NCBI GenBank assembly: GCA_018343915.1
Contig: JABRWF010000003.1
Location: 1,426,001-1,490,000, forward strand
Source: Agroathelia rolfsii
Taxonomy: Eukaryota; Basidiomycota; Agaricomycetes; Amylocorticiales; Amylocorticiaceae
Direction of reading: 5' to 3'
Length of the DNA: 64,000 nucleotides
This document shows, in pieces, positions 49,404 through 60,681 of the stretch. The translations under genes and the position numbers were made by a program. Below the pieces are notes generated by a model. That model was not told where the DNA came from and ran no database searches. It saw only the letters and a program-made list of their open reading frames with translations. Positions within the stretch are counted from its first letter, which is position 1, and the number at the start of each line of letters is the position of its first letter.

Positions 49404-50063
49404 TACACAGACTATGTACTAGTGCATAGACTAGGTAGAATTAGTATATAACTCTGTAGTGCCTCTACCTGAAGACCCCAGATTTGTTCTCTTTGTCTTC
49501 AGGTAAGTACAAGTAGTGCTATGTATTAAGTAATAACTAACATAATAAAAACTTTGTCTTCAGAGCCTATCTCACTCCATCTTCCTCATCCCAAATCCTC
49601 TCTACTCAGTGCTAGGATGTTGTAAGCATGCTCAGTGCTGCTTATAGTAGAGATATGCTTAGTGCAGTCTCTCTGTGTGTATATAAGACAGATCTAGCCC
49701 TTGTAGTAACTATTTGCATCTGCAATAATACAAAACACATAGTGCTCCATACACTCATGCAAGCAAAGGCTCTGCCCTATGCTTGTCAAGGTTAAGATAC
49801 CCCAATACCAACTTGTATACACAAGAACACTGGTGTCTCAACAATAGCCTTTGCTTGAAAGTCTTATAGACTTAGAGTAAAGCCTAGGGATTGAAGAGCT
49901 CTAGTGTGAGTGACAATAAGGACAGTACATAGGGAAGTGTACACCCTTGTATCCTAAGCCTTAGGAGAAGTAAAATAACCATTACTGGTTACCCTGTACC
50001 TTAGAGGGGTTTTTGTAGGCATTAGTTGAGTTTTGGTGGCAAGAGTCTGATATGCTCTTGATA
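49404..50063 (-). repeat. LTR family B, inverted partial copy
   Basis: It matches roughly the first two thirds of LTR B in reverse complement and ends TATGCTCTTGATA. It is the rightmost LTR of the desert. Confidence 0.65.
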
Positions 50064-50246
50064 ATATTTGTCTTGGCATTACTCAATAATGATAGTATAT
50101 TTTCTCACAAAAATTTGACAGCACATTCTAGTAGTGTATAGCTACACTTGATGCTAGCAAATTTATTTACAATAATATGTCATTGTGCAAGGAACAAGGA
50201 AATGAGCTGAAAAAAGTAACTAGACATTTTTTTTGCCAAGTTACTG

Positions 50247-50323
50247 TACTTGTGCAAGATGAGTGGACTTCTAGAACAAGTAGCTAGTCCTTGTTGAAGA
50301 AGTCCACTCATTTTACACAAGTA
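50247..50323. repeat. Imperfect inverted repeat (34-bp arms, 9-bp loop)
   Basis: The arms 50,247-50,280 and 50,290-50,323 pair at 30 of 34 positions; the shared core is ATGAGTGGACTTCT. This could be a fold-back element or the joined ends of a DNA transposon. Confidence 0.65.
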
Positions 50324-51435
50324 TTAATAAATATAGAAAAAGTAACATGTAATTTTGCTGATGTACACTTGGGGTTAGGCCGAAACTGCGGCTTTTAGGC
50401 CGAAATCAACGGTCTCGAGCCAAGCCACTGGCAAGGCCGGAGCATTAGTAACGGTTAGCCAATACTGATTCATTGCTGAAATTGTACCTTAAGATGGTAT
50501 ATATATATGATATACATGAGAAAAGCGAGCCCAGCCAGTAATATAATAAAGCAAGATATTATTACGCCTGTCGTTGTACTTGGATGCGGTACGCGGACAA
50601 ACGAATGAGGTAACTACTACAAAAAAACCGTAGCTATATAACGATGGTCACGCGTAGCGTGACCGTGACTCCATCACTCCCATCAAGGCATGGATTGCCC
50701 ATTCTAACAATATATGTATGTATTCCACTGGCAGATAAACCGTAATTTTGTCCACAACGGCCGCAGATATGTAAGGGGCTATAGCCCCCTCCCAGCAAAT
50801 TTAGACCTAAGAGAGGGCTAAAATAAGGCTCTTAATGTAGCCTTTGATGATAAGTTCAAGTGATTGAGTCGCCTGGGGCAAAACTCGCAGACATTCATGA
50901 GAGTGCTTATGATTGACATTTAGTACGGCATGGTCATAGATAAGGTCATTGGAGCTGGTCATTATTAATGCATCATTAACCATTGACAATTTGACAGCAT
51001 CATTTGGAAGCTCTCAGCCTTGACCGTGCGGCCCGTACAATCGCACATTCTACTGTGCCCCAAATCTTGTAACGAGTAAATGATGGATAAGAAAAATCAT
51101 TCTGCCGAATGCCAGTGATACCGTTATCACTAATATTACACCGTGCATGCCATACACGGGATGATATAAAGCCCCCCAAATCTCCTAAACTTGATTCTCA
51201 GAGTCGCCCAGAAGCGAGACAGGTAGTACCCCATCGGACCCGCTACTTTTCAAATGAGGGCTAGCATACTCACTCAATGAGTTCTTTGTACAGATTTAGC
51301 CTCGACTTCTTCCAGTGTCGCCTTATCCTTGGCTTATAAATAGTCAACATTGACATTCTAAGTCGAGAAATCCCAGGTACTTAGTAACATCTATCCTAAT
51401 ACATTACTCACGCTAACATTGGAGTATCTAACAGC
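50324..51435. other. Transition from repeats to gene-bearing DNA; upstream region of the reductase gene
   Basis: No gene is seen. CpG becomes normal again from about 50,390. The direct repeat TTAGGCCGAAA occurs twice at 50,376-50,406. A pyrimidine run just before 51,479 (CTTTCCCTCTTTCTTTTC then TGAAG) could be a splice acceptor for an unseen first exon of the reductase. Confidence 0.45.
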
Positions 51436-53039
51436 TTGAATATCGAGCTTTTTTTCTTTCCCTCTTTCTTTTCTGAAGTTAAGCAGAAGGGGCCAGAAAT
51501 TTCATTTGATATGGCGGCTTCCAGGCCGTGGGCACATATTGACGATGCGGTAAAGCGACACTGTGCAGGACTTGATCAACTGTCAGCAAGCCTACCGAAG
51601 CTGCATAAAGAGCCAGTTGTTCCAGCAGTAATATTGCTGACCGGCTCAACCGGAAACATAGGCTCGTACTTGCTTTCGAAGCTTGTACCCGATGAGCGTG
51701 TAGATCACGTATATTGCTTGAACAGAGTCTCGGCCACCGGTGCAAACTCCGAAGACAGACAAAGGAAGACATTACGGAAACTAGATCTCGATTTCGCAGT
51801 CCTAGAATCACCCAAGGTCACTCTATTGGAGGGAGATGCTACTCAGGAAAAATTCGGGTTGGCGGATGACGTTTTTGTCCAGGCTAGTCCTTTGTAATTA
51901 GTTGGCATATCAAAAAAAATCTCAGAAATTTTGACAGGTTCATTCTTCTGTTACTGTCATCATTCACAATGCATGGATAAAAGATTTCCACATCAATTTA
52001 GCTTCATTTGAGTCTAATTTGTCTGCAACACGCAAGCTGTTGGAGGTGGCACTAACTATGCCGCATGCGGGCCGCCTGCGCTTTTTGTTTACGTCCTCGT
52101 TTGTCTCCGTTCAATCCTGGCCATTATTTCTTGGCGAGGTTCGCGAAGATATAAAGGTGGAAAGCAGGTTTGCAGTTGGTCTGGGGTATGGGGAAGCCAA
52201 GTATGTGGCCGAAAAAGTGTGTTTTATCCACTCGATTGTCTGTATGTATGACTTGTTGATGTTTGAGATAAAGATGCTTGAGAGTAGTGGGTTACATGCG
52301 ACTTCACTGCGGATCGGGCAGGTAGTATGCAACTCATGGGCGGTCACCGAGTGGTTTCCAGTCATAATACGCCTCGGTGTACGGATGGGTTCATTACCTA
52401 CAATGCTTGGTGTGAGTTTATCGTTTCGCTTCTTTTTTTCAAGGAAAAAAAAAAATCTCAATTTAGCTCACGATATCCATATTCTAGCTTGCTTCATGGC
52501 TGCCTATGCAAGGAGTAGTAGATTCTATCATTGACGTTGTCTTTATGCAGGGACAACCCCCGCCCGTGGTCAATCTTTACCACCCAAGACCGACAACATG
52601 GTCGAAATTGATGGAGTTAGTGTGTGCGGAGATCAAAAGGCATCAAATACAGCCTGAGTTATCCATCGTACCCTTCTCACAGTGGCTGCAGGAGCTTGAG
52701 TATCTGATGGAGGACGTAGGTAAACAACAAATAAGGTCTAGTGTGAGTTCATATTAAATAATTGCCAAGTTCACTCAGAATTCGGTGATATCGAGTCTTT
52801 TTCTATATTAGGCTGCAGTCAAGTTGTTGGCCTTTTTCAAAAGAATCAACCGTGATCTGGCATTTGAGACAGAAGAGTCAGCGGGATGTCCTTATCTTAA
52901 TTGTGATAAGATGAAAGAAATCAGCCCTTCATTTACCGATATGCAGCAATTGGGACAGAAGGATGTCGAGGCATGGGTATCTTACTGGGCCTCGCAAGGA
53001 ATGTTTAGGCCTGATTTACGAACCACTGCTGCGCTCTAA
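51436..53039 (+). CDS. Stand-alone thioester reductase (NAD-binding_4 / R-domain type)
   Basis: Exons 51436-51882, 51938-52216, 52268-52411, 52488-52742 and 52812-53039 join in frame to 450 aa. The Rossmann motif is LLTGSTGNIGSYLLSKL, and the SDR active-site pair is YGEAK (Tyr and Lys). Other family marks are IIHNAW, SSFVSVQSW, LRIGQ, VVNLYHPRPTTWSKL and the C-terminal WVSYWASQGMF. Such domains normally end alpha-aminoadipate-reductase-like and NRPS-like (A-T-R) enzymes, where they release a carrier-bound thioester as aldehyde using NADPH. Here no adenylation or carrier domain precedes it, so either it acts in trans, or it is a truncated A-T-R gene. Intron 1 (51883-51937) needs a GC donor. 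The true start is uncertain: residues 1-14 come from a pyrimidine-rich stretch that may be intron, and the Met at 51511 is an alternative. Paralogues lie at 57.6-58.3 kb and 63.6 kb. Confidence 0.8.
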
Positions 53040-53852
53040 GAGCTCTTAGTAGGCAATACGTGGATAGCGGGTCATGGACCAGTACAGTACCAAGTACATA
53101 ACTAGTCAAAGAAATAGTATAGGAGCAACGCTATACAAAATATATTTGTGGTTGAGTACCAAAGAGGTTTTCAGTTACGAAGAACCTACACAAGTCGCAT
53201 GCACGACACAGAAGGACGAGAAGGGTGTATAGAAAAGGAGAATCATATCTGAAAAAGAAAGACCAAGAAAACGAGGCCAAGAGAGAAAAAATACGTTATG
53301 CATATATATGTGTTATGTATGTATATATGAATGGATGCGTGAGTGCGAGTGTGTGTATGGATGTATGCGTATGTTGATGTGATCAGCGACCGACAATCTG
53401 CACAGAAGAGAATAAAAAAGAAGAGTAACAAAAGAGAAGTAAAGATATCGGGGATGTAAGCGGGAAGAGATGAAATGAAAACAGAATATCGTGAGAATAA
53501 GAAACACATGGCGGATGAGAATAGCGGTGAGACTTAGAAAGAAGTCAACAACGACGATACAAATTGAAAGACAAGGGGGAAGTAGGGAAATGGGAAAGAC
53601 ATGATACGAGGTCATGAGCTATGACATGTAGCCAAAAGGAAAATCAAGTAAACAAGCAATCGATGGACGAGAACTTGGGCCAGGAGTAGCTTTATAATCA
53701 ATCATTACACAACAAACAGGCAAAGAAAAACGGAGAGGAGAAAAGGTAGCCAGACATGCTGAGGACATAATCGCAAAATAAAAGGAAAAAGGACGTGAAA
53801 AGCGAGTAGGTCCAAGAGAAAAAAAGAAACAGTAAGCAACATCACTCTACAA
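53040..53852. other. Spacer between convergent reductase and Btz genes
   Basis: No gene is seen. The two genes end towards each other, so this is shared 3' UTR space; it contains a TATG/GTGTGTATG microsatellite around 53,300-53,370. Confidence 0.55.
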
Positions 53853-56777
53853 TCAATAATAAACCGGGCCACCAGCAGCGCCCTGTTGATACTCGGGTGC
53901 GTACACCGGTGGATAACCCTGCTGCATCGAAATGTCTGGATACGCAGGGTAACCATATGGCTCGGAAGGGTAGTAATAAGGCTGGGCATGGTATGGCGAG
54001 TAAACCATGGCAGCAGCGGCGGGATCGTACATCATCTGCTGCTGCTGCTCCGGCGGTACACCGTCCACACCTTGTTCCTGGGACCTGTCATTGTCATTCA
54101 CGATGCCTTGCTCCTCACCCTCACCCGACCACGCGGGGGTGAAGGCATTCGCGGACAACCTCAGCGCAGACGAAGAGACCCTCCTCTCATGTTTGCTATC
54201 GTTACTACCATTGCCATTCATCGCCGCAGGCGATGGTGACTGCCCCACACTAGCACGCGAGCCATCCGGCCTCTTGATTTCGATTCGCGAGCTCTTCTTC
54301 GCGTATGCAAAGATCGGCGCGCCCGTACTCGGATCAATCAACGTCGGCGGTTGTTGCGATGGCGCGGTGGCAGGCACCATCGGGGCAGGGGACGGGATGT
54401 ATTCGACCGATAACGCCGACGGATGACGCACATGACCATGTCCGTGTCCTCCGGGAGGCATGAATCGTGCCCCGTGCTGCATATGTGCAGGCATAACAGG
54501 CTGCGGGTGGTACATCGCAGATGGCGGCGGCGGAGGCGCCTGCAAGTAGACATGACGGCCAGTAGCCAGTTCGTATGGCATACCATGCTGATCGAGTGCG
54601 ATGCCGGGCGGGAGCGATGTGGGAGGGGCAGCGTATCCGTAGGGCGACGCAGGACCGAATGGCGAGCCCGGATGATGTGGGATGGGCGTGAACGAGGTCT
54701 GGATCGGGGGAAGTATCGGCTGCTCTGGTGCTCCCGCAGGTGGGTAATGGTTGACGTCAAATGAAGACGGTTCTGGGGCACTAGGAGGCGAGGGCATGGT
54801 CATGACATGTTCAGGAGATGGCTGGGGTGGCGCAAGCTCGGGCAAGCCCTGCAAATGATCAAGAGGACTCGTAGGCTGGGGCGCGATGATGGCTGGTCGA
54901 GGCACTGGCTCCCTCACGATTGTTGTTGCTGTTGTAGAAGCCACCTCGATTGTCGCAGGCGCAGCGGTGGGAGCTGAAGATGCAAGTTCCACCTTGATCG
55001 ACCGATTTTGCAGTTCTGGACGTACTACAAACGGATCGACTTCTGACGCCCCCTTTACTTCAGAGGCTGCAGACACTTGCAGTGTAGGCTCTTCACTCGC
55101 GTTCTTTTTGTCCCCCGGAAGACGAACAATATATACCCGCTCACTGTCATCAGATACAGGTGCAGCCACAGTGTCCCCAGACTTGTCTGTAGTAGGGACA
55201 GGGTCCTGTCGATCAATAACATTGCCACGCACAACCTGGCTAGTCTTGCCAGGGAGTTTGATACGATATCCTGGCCCCTGACCATGTCGAGGCTTCAAAG
55301 AAGGCTCAAAGAACAAGAAAGCCTCCTGCTGCTTCGTCCACATGTAATCCGGCCGCTGAGCATACCACACCTTCTGCTGCTGGCCCGATTGCTGACCTAA
55401 CGCAGAGCTGGCGTGAGTCTGCGAAGACATTGTATGCGCCCCGCCACGGGCCAGAGTACTGCCACCACGCCCACCCCGAGCAGCAAACCCGCCACGGCTG
55501 CCGCGGAAACCGCTTCCACCACGAGCAGCCAAGGACTCCTGTTGGCGCTGCTGAATCATGCGCTTGATCTCGTCCTTTTTCTTCATCTCCTCGAACCCAT
55601 CGTGCGTCCATTGCTTCTCGACGGGTGGCAACTCAATCTCTGCTGCGGTAGTCTCATTATCATCGGCAGTAACGCCAGTATCGTCTTGTTCATCACCGGA
55701 CGCTGCACCGGGGCCATGATGACCAAAATTAACGCTGCCATGTCCACGGCCGCGCATAAAGCCACGATCGAAAGTACCACGTCCTCTGCCACCACGCCCT
55801 GTCCAACGCCCACGCCACCAGCCGCTAAGGCTGCGGAGATCCTTGTCTAGTAGACGGTCGTCATGGCCCCAAAACTCACCCACGGTTGGTACGTAAGATG
55901 GATCAGACTCCAAGCGTTGTTGATAAGCCTGTCGAGCGGATTGCCCTAGTGGACGAGAATGATTCTGTCGGGCTGTAGTAGAGGCAGGGTTGATGGTCGT
56001 GGGACGTTTCGATGTGGAAGCTGATGCCGGGCTATCTCCCTGTTCGTCTGACGGCCCTTGAGCAACAGTTTCGTATGTGTTGGGGTCATGTGTTTTTAAC
56101 CAATTGGGATCATCATAAACAGAGCCAGGTACGGGTAATGTAAAGTCATGTTCGTAGGTAGTCGATCTTGGTGGGGGCGGTGCCGCAGCGGGAGTTGGCG
56201 GTCCCAGCGCCTGTTTTGCTTTCTTTGCCGCACGATTCTTGGCCGATTTCGTGTGCTTGAGTTTAGGTACATGGGCCTCCATGTCCTGAAAGTCGATGAC
56301 AGGTAGATCGGCCGTTGTCGAGCCTGCGTTGTTTTCGTCGGCAGTGACCATCTCGGACCAATCGTTGGTCGTAGCGAAAAAAGAGACGGCATTGGCTGAA
56401 GCGCTATCTTTTGCGGGCTCTGTATGAGGATGGTCTTCAACGGGTGTCTGGGTCGCACTGCGGGAGAGGAGAACACGACTCTGGGCGGCAGCGGCATCTT
56501 CAGACACAGGCTCTGTGTCCGAGTCTGTCTCTGAATCTAGCGAAGACGAATCGGTATGGGAGGAGTCATCGTCCGAGGCTGCTTCGCGTTCGATCTCATC
56601 GTCACTGTCGAGGCTGTGGTGGTGAGGCGCCCGTCCTCGTCGTCTGACTGCGCGGGATTTGCGTGCTGCGATAGGTTTGGAGTTGGGCGCAACGAATGGC
56701 GTGGTTGTAGTCGTCTTGGTCGTTGCAGAAGGCATGATGGGAGATGACAAGAAAGGAGCTGAATCCGACAAAGTCAA
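53853..56777 (-). CDS. Btz-domain protein (CASC3/Barentsz-like, exon-junction-complex partner)
   Basis: One intronless frame of 974 aa. The Met at 56,735 (MPSATTKTTTTT) is an alternative start 14 codons in. Order: a basic patch (ARKSRAVRRRGRA) and an acidic Ser/Asp run (about residues 55-90). A lysine-rich segment (KHTKSAKNRAAKKAKQ) follows, then the Btz (SELOR) module: SYVPTVGEFWGHDDR at about 290-305 and EKQWTHDGFEEM at about 386-397. An RGG-rich insert lies between them (GRWTGRGGRGRG), more RGG boxes follow, and a conserved VWYAQRPDYMWTKQQEAFLF segment comes next. The C-terminal third is Pro/Gln/Tyr-rich and probably disordered. Family knowledge: Btz proteins bind eIF4A-III and mark spliced mRNA for decay, localisation or translation. 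The size is in the range of fungal versions. An intronless gene for an exon-junction factor in an intron-dense genome is notable. Confidence 0.82.
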   Translation of the reverse strand: MTLSDSAPFLSSPIMPSATTKTTTTTPFVAPNSKPIAARKSRAVRRRGRAPHHHSLDSDDEIEREAASDDDSSHTDSSSLDSETDSDTEPVSEDAAAAQSRVLLSRSATQTPVEDHPHTEPAKDSASANAVSFFATTNDWSEMVTADENNAGSTTADLPVIDFQDMEAHVPKLKHTKSAKNRAAKKAKQALGPPTPAAAPPPPRSTTYEHDFTLPVPGSVYDDPNWLKTHDPNTYETVAQGPSDEQGDSPASASTSKRPTTINPASTTARQNHSRPLGQSARQAYQQRLESDPSYVPTVGEFWGHDDRLLDKDLRSLSGWWRGRWTGRGGRGRGTFDRGFMRGRGHGSVNFGHHGPGAASGDEQDDTGVTADDNETTAAEIELPPVEKQWTHDGFEEMKKKDEIKRMIQQRQQESLAARGGSGFRGSRGGFAARGGRGGSTLARGGAHTMSSQTHASSALGQQSGQQQKVWYAQRPDYMWTKQQEAFLFFEPSLKPRHGQGPGYRIKLPGKTSQVVRGNVIDRQDPVPTTDKSGDTVAAPVSDDSERVYIVRLPGDKKNASEEPTLQVSAASEVKGASEVDPFVVRPELQNRSIKVELASSAPTAAPATIEVASTTATTIVREPVPRPAIIAPQPTSPLDHLQGLPELAPPQPSPEHVMTMPSPPSAPEPSSFDVNHYPPAGAPEQPILPPIQTSFTPIPHHPGSPFGPASPYGYAAPPTSLPPGIALDQHGMPYELATGRHVYLQAPPPPPSAMYHPQPVMPAHMQHGARFMPPGGHGHGHVRHPSALSVEYIPSPAPMVPATAPSQQPPTLIDPSTGAPIFAYAKKSSRIEIKRPDGSRASVGQSPSPAAMNGNGSNDSKHERRVSSSALRLSANAFTPAWSGEGEEQGIVNDNDRSQEQGVDGVPPEQQQQMMYDPAAAAMVYSPYHAQPYYYPSEPYGYPAYPDISMQQGYPPVYAPEYQQGAAGGPVYY

Positions 56778-57523
56778 AGGAGATTCTGACGTTGTTGATT
56801 ATATCGAGGACGACCTTGGTCTGTGGCACAGGAGCAGCGAAAAAAAAAAAAAAAAGACAAGAAAGGCAGGCAGGCAAAAGGATGGGTTGGTGAGAGGAGA
56901 TAAGGCAATGATCAAGGTGCCAGTTATGCGAGGAGGAGGGATAGAAAGGAAGAAAAAGGTGAGCGGCGGCGTTGTCGTCGTCGATGATGATGAAAGAGCA
57001 AACGCGGCTTGTTCTGTCTCTGCTGACTCACACCCTTTCCCTCGCTCCCGGTCTCACTCTGCTTCTTCGCTATCGCTCTTATTTTCTTGCATCTGGAGGT
57101 GATTGTCATAATAGGTTTATGCTAGCCTGCCTCAGAGCTCTCCTGTCTTTCGCCGCTGCTGAGACTGGCCAATTCTTCCGTGCTGATGGCCCTCGAACCC
57201 AGCACAAATGCACAAAATATTCCAGTAATTGCGGTTTTGATAGCTCCTATCCAAGGAAAATGCGCAATCAGGGTTCCGATATAGCTTTCTTAGGTGGTCT
57301 AGAAACATACTCTACCCACTGTTCGGCTGCATAGCCAAATTGCAACTCAAGAGAAACAGGAAGGAACAAGCGTCGTATCATGATTCTTCTACATATCCAT
57401 GCTATTATCCCCTATACTGTTTTATCTTTCGATTGACCGAAGGGCACTTCAGTCCCAGCTTTCGCTAGTCAGACTAAACACCGGGATCAGAATCATTCGC
57501 ACCATTGCTTGGATGCTTCAGGG
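56778..57523. other. Upstream region of the Btz gene
   Basis: No gene is seen. It includes a 15-A run near 56,840 and GT/GA-rich low-complexity DNA, probably 5' UTR and promoter of the minus-strand Btz gene. Confidence 0.5.
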
Positions 57524-57539
57524 CTAAGGCATTATTATA

Positions 57540-58275
57540 CATACATATAAACCTTGCACGAGACGTCTATGCTCAAAAGGGCTCTCCGTGGTAGATATAA
57601 GACACAATTTACGCTGCGGTTCTCGTTCCTTGGTTTTGAATATGCCGACTATCGATTTCGACCATGTGGCTGGTTTCGGATGGTCGAAATTGGGCGCCGA
57701 TGATGGTTGCTGCTGCATGAACATGGCATTGACGATAGTATTTACTGTCCCTTGTGGGAGCAATCATAAATTAAGGCGTAGCATGGATACTCTGCATCGA
57801 ACTAAATCACTGAAATGAAGTGGAAAAATAAACACAGGCCAAGTATCGTAATTAATAATCCCATCCAGATACCACACTACATAACAAGTGGAATGCATTC
57901 GGAGGCCGGCCATGACGAGTATATTATCTGCCCGATCCTCAATGAAGTCACTTGCCCTTTTTAAGCATTTAAGTAGTAATTTATCGGTAATGTATCATCT
58001 CATTGTAGATAGGGTCCATGTGTAGCTGAAACCAGCGCGCACGTTCACCCATGGGCTTGGCCTCCCCGTAGCCCGAGCCAAGAGCGAACTTGCTTTCAAC
58101 CTTCATATTTTCACGAACCTTGCCATAAGAAAGTGGCTTGGATTGTACGGAGACAATTGAGCATGTGAATGAAAAGCGCAGGCGGCTCGCATTCGCATAC
58201 GCTGTAGCTAGGCAGGCTTCAAACGAGGATAAGGAAATATTGATTGTGAACGATTGCGATAACAGATAGATGAAC
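57540..58275 (-). pseudogene. Thioester-reductase remnant, paralogue of the 51.4-kb gene
   Basis: Minus-strand pieces match the intact reductase in order: INISLSSFEACLATA (about 58,250), ASRLRFSFTCSIVSVQSKPL, then GKVRENMKVESKFALGSGYG with EAK (about 58,130-58,050). Further down, VNTIVNAMFMQQQP and HPKPATWSKSIVGIF (57,750-57,640) correspond to VDSIIDVVFMQGQP and HPRPTTWSKLMELV. The Rossmann start and the C-terminus are missing and the blocks are in different frames, so it cannot be functional. Confidence 0.82.
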
Positions 58276-59251
58276 CTATTAATATAAATTGATTTCCAAC
58301 CTTTTTTTTATCTGTCAGTCAAACCACTGATACCTGCGCAACGTATCACATGTCACCACTCAACCCAAATCTGTCGTCTTGCGCGACATCTCCCCTGCAA
58401 ACTAGTTTTGATTACGGCGAACGAAGAAACCACAGACACCTCAGCGTCGGAGGATGTCTGTGGAGAATCACTCTTAGCTTACTAGAATTGGAAACCTAGT
58501 AACCTACGATCTGGAACTCATACAGACGCAAGGATTTTGAACATAAGCTAACAAGAGATACGGTCTACCACACTAACCCTATAAATATCAAAATCTTAGA
58601 GGATGTATAGCAGCAGCTTTCAACTGATAGTTAGAGAAAAGATCAACCAAAGATGATTACTAATAAGCCTTGGATAGGTCGCTAGTGCCCATGTTGCTGG
58701 AGTTTGTACATAACCTGTGATGTCACAGTTCCCAATTTTAGTAGGCCAAGAGGATTGCTCCACAGACACCCCCCAACGCTAAGGTGCCTGTCGTTTCATT
58801 GTTTGCTCTGACCTGACCGATCCATACTGCGCTTATGGGCATCTATCGAGTCGGAGATCATCAACCTTCTCCAGCCCTGTCATTACTTGATGGTCTAGCT
58901 TAGAGTCTGCCATTTTCGATGGCCAGGTGAGGGCGGTCAGAGTTCTGATAAAATGCATGAGCAGCATGACGCGGGTTTATGACGATAGGTGTACTGACAA
59001 TGAAAACCCCAACCGGATATCCTCAATCCACCAATGTTGCCTCTGCATTTCCTTCTGATCTTCATACCATCCTCGGTATGCTGAAGTCCTTATGGGGGAT
59101 GGACAAGCGCGCCTTGTGTCTTGATTTATGCCGGATCGGATAGGCATCCGAAATCCTTGTAAAGTTTACATAGCGTATTCTTCATGTGCCTGTTTTGCGT
59201 GTACTGTAACATATGTCATATACAATAACAAAATTGACAGTTTGCGAGCTA
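58276..59251. other. Intergenic, with short palindromic repeats
   Basis: No gene is seen. A near-palindrome (CCACAGACACCTCAGCG ... GGATGTCTGTGG) at 58,431-58,464 is echoed at 58,759-58,792 (CCACAGACACC ... GGTGCCTGTC), suggesting termini of a small DNA element. Confidence 0.45.
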
Positions 59252-60026
59252 CAGTCGAACTCCCCATAAAGAATGATCCCCAAACCGAATATCCTCCCAA
59301 AGTGAATGGTAAGCGAGGTATCCCGAGTTGGTTTGCAGGGATTTGGGACCCATAAGGAATATTGTTTATTAAATTTCTAAAACCGCGCATGGGCCGATAA
59401 GGAATATTTTTCGGAAGCAAATGTGCAATATAATGACACCATGTGTAAGCAAGTGTAACTAAGGGACTGTGCCGTAGTGTAACTTGAGTAGCAGCTTTCT
59501 ACAGCATACAACGCCCACAGAACAGCCAAATTCAACCAAGCATGCCTAAAGGCAGAGCAAATCATACCCCTTATAGATGGTAGAATGCAACGCTTAAGCA
59601 ACACATTCAAATCCTTGACTGGCACTACCAAAATGGTCAAAACCAAGGCAACACCACAGCGTATTTTGCAAAGGAGGTCCTTCAAGCAGTAAATGTTATT
59701 GGTTCATACATTTTAGGACTTAATCACTCTATTGCATGCTAGGTAGAAGATACTTTTACATCCTTTACTCAGCCACTTCCGTAATATGTAGATAGCTGCA
59801 TAAATTAGAATAGTTTTAGTGCCTAACCTTTAGAGAGCTCATGCTAGCTAGATTGCAATGACTCAAAAAGTATTGTGTAAAGTGTCGTCATAACAATGGG
59901 TGGGTACGGACTTAGAGAGGGACAGACACAATTCCCGTTTGCGTCGGGCTCCCCAAGGAGAATATCCTCCAATAATGAATGTTAAGCGAGTTGCACGATC
60001 GTTATTCGATATGGGGAGTTCGACTG
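59252..60026. mobile_element. Non-autonomous DNA transposon with 17-bp TIRs and TA target site
   Basis: The left end CAGTCGAACTCCCCATA and right end TATGGGGAGTTCGACTG are perfect inverted repeats, each next to TA, as in Tc1/mariner/pogo elements. 775 bp, with no transposase frame. A subterminal direct repeat (GAATATCCTCC followed by GAATG and TAAGCGAG) occurs near both ends. Confidence 0.7.
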
Positions 60027-60681
60027 TACAAAGGTTCTGGAAAAATGTTTTAAGTAATGTTAAAAGCACGGCTTGGATGGCTTTGCCGCAAACGGCATAA
60101 CAGCGGCAGTTAGTCCAAAGGGGGACAGAGTTGACGAAAAGCACATTCCTTCTCATTTGTTAGGTGCATGCACCTCTCCTTGAAGAAGGAAAATCTCTGG
60201 AACGGTGCATCTTTCAGGTGGCACTGATCTCCCACAGCTACAAGCTCTAAATAATGTGTATAAGATATGCAAAACGAAAAAAAAATACGCAAGGCATAAC
60301 AAGAATATAACAAATATGCAGGAGAACCCAGAAATACCCAATCTTACAGACGAGGTAGATCACACAACATTCAAAACATTCATGCGTTGGAAGCCTGAAG
60401 CCTGTTTTTGCTGTGCATCTGAAATATTTCGGCACTAAGCACTTTTAAAATGTTGAAATTTGAACAGCCAAGCTAATTCATATTTATGCGCTTGATGTAT
60501 ACAGCATACAAGCTTTAAAATGCTTGCATTTCTCCTAAACAATGGGAGGACTTGTGTCCATCATGATTATGATCCGATCGTCACTGTTACACCGTTTTCG
60601 GTAAAGCCACCTAAGTAGTGCTTGTAACATGCTTAAAACATTTTTCCAGACCCTTTGTAGCCCTTGAACTCCCAATTTTGG
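60009..60681. repeat. Inverted repeat pair, about 60 bp arms
   Basis: 60,009-60,068 and 60,618-60,681 are inverted copies (GGTTCTGGAAAAATGTTTTA versus TAAAACATTTTTCCAGACC). The right arm of the TA-flanked element is part of the left arm here, so two elements overlap or are nested. Confidence 0.6.

Noticed and set aside
26700..50000. Tandem or CRISPR-like array in the repeat desert
   Set aside because: The repeats are long dispersed LTRs in both orientations, not short regularly spaced units.
51436..58275. Reductase and Btz genes as one biosynthetic cluster
   Set aside because: The Btz protein is an RNA-processing factor; there is no transporter, tailoring enzyme or cluster regulator nearby, so a classical cluster is not supported.
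58431..58464. Possible tRNA or structured RNA (CACAGACACC palindrome)
   Set aside because: No A-box/B-box pair or cloverleaf; the palindrome recurs at 58,759 and fits element termini better.
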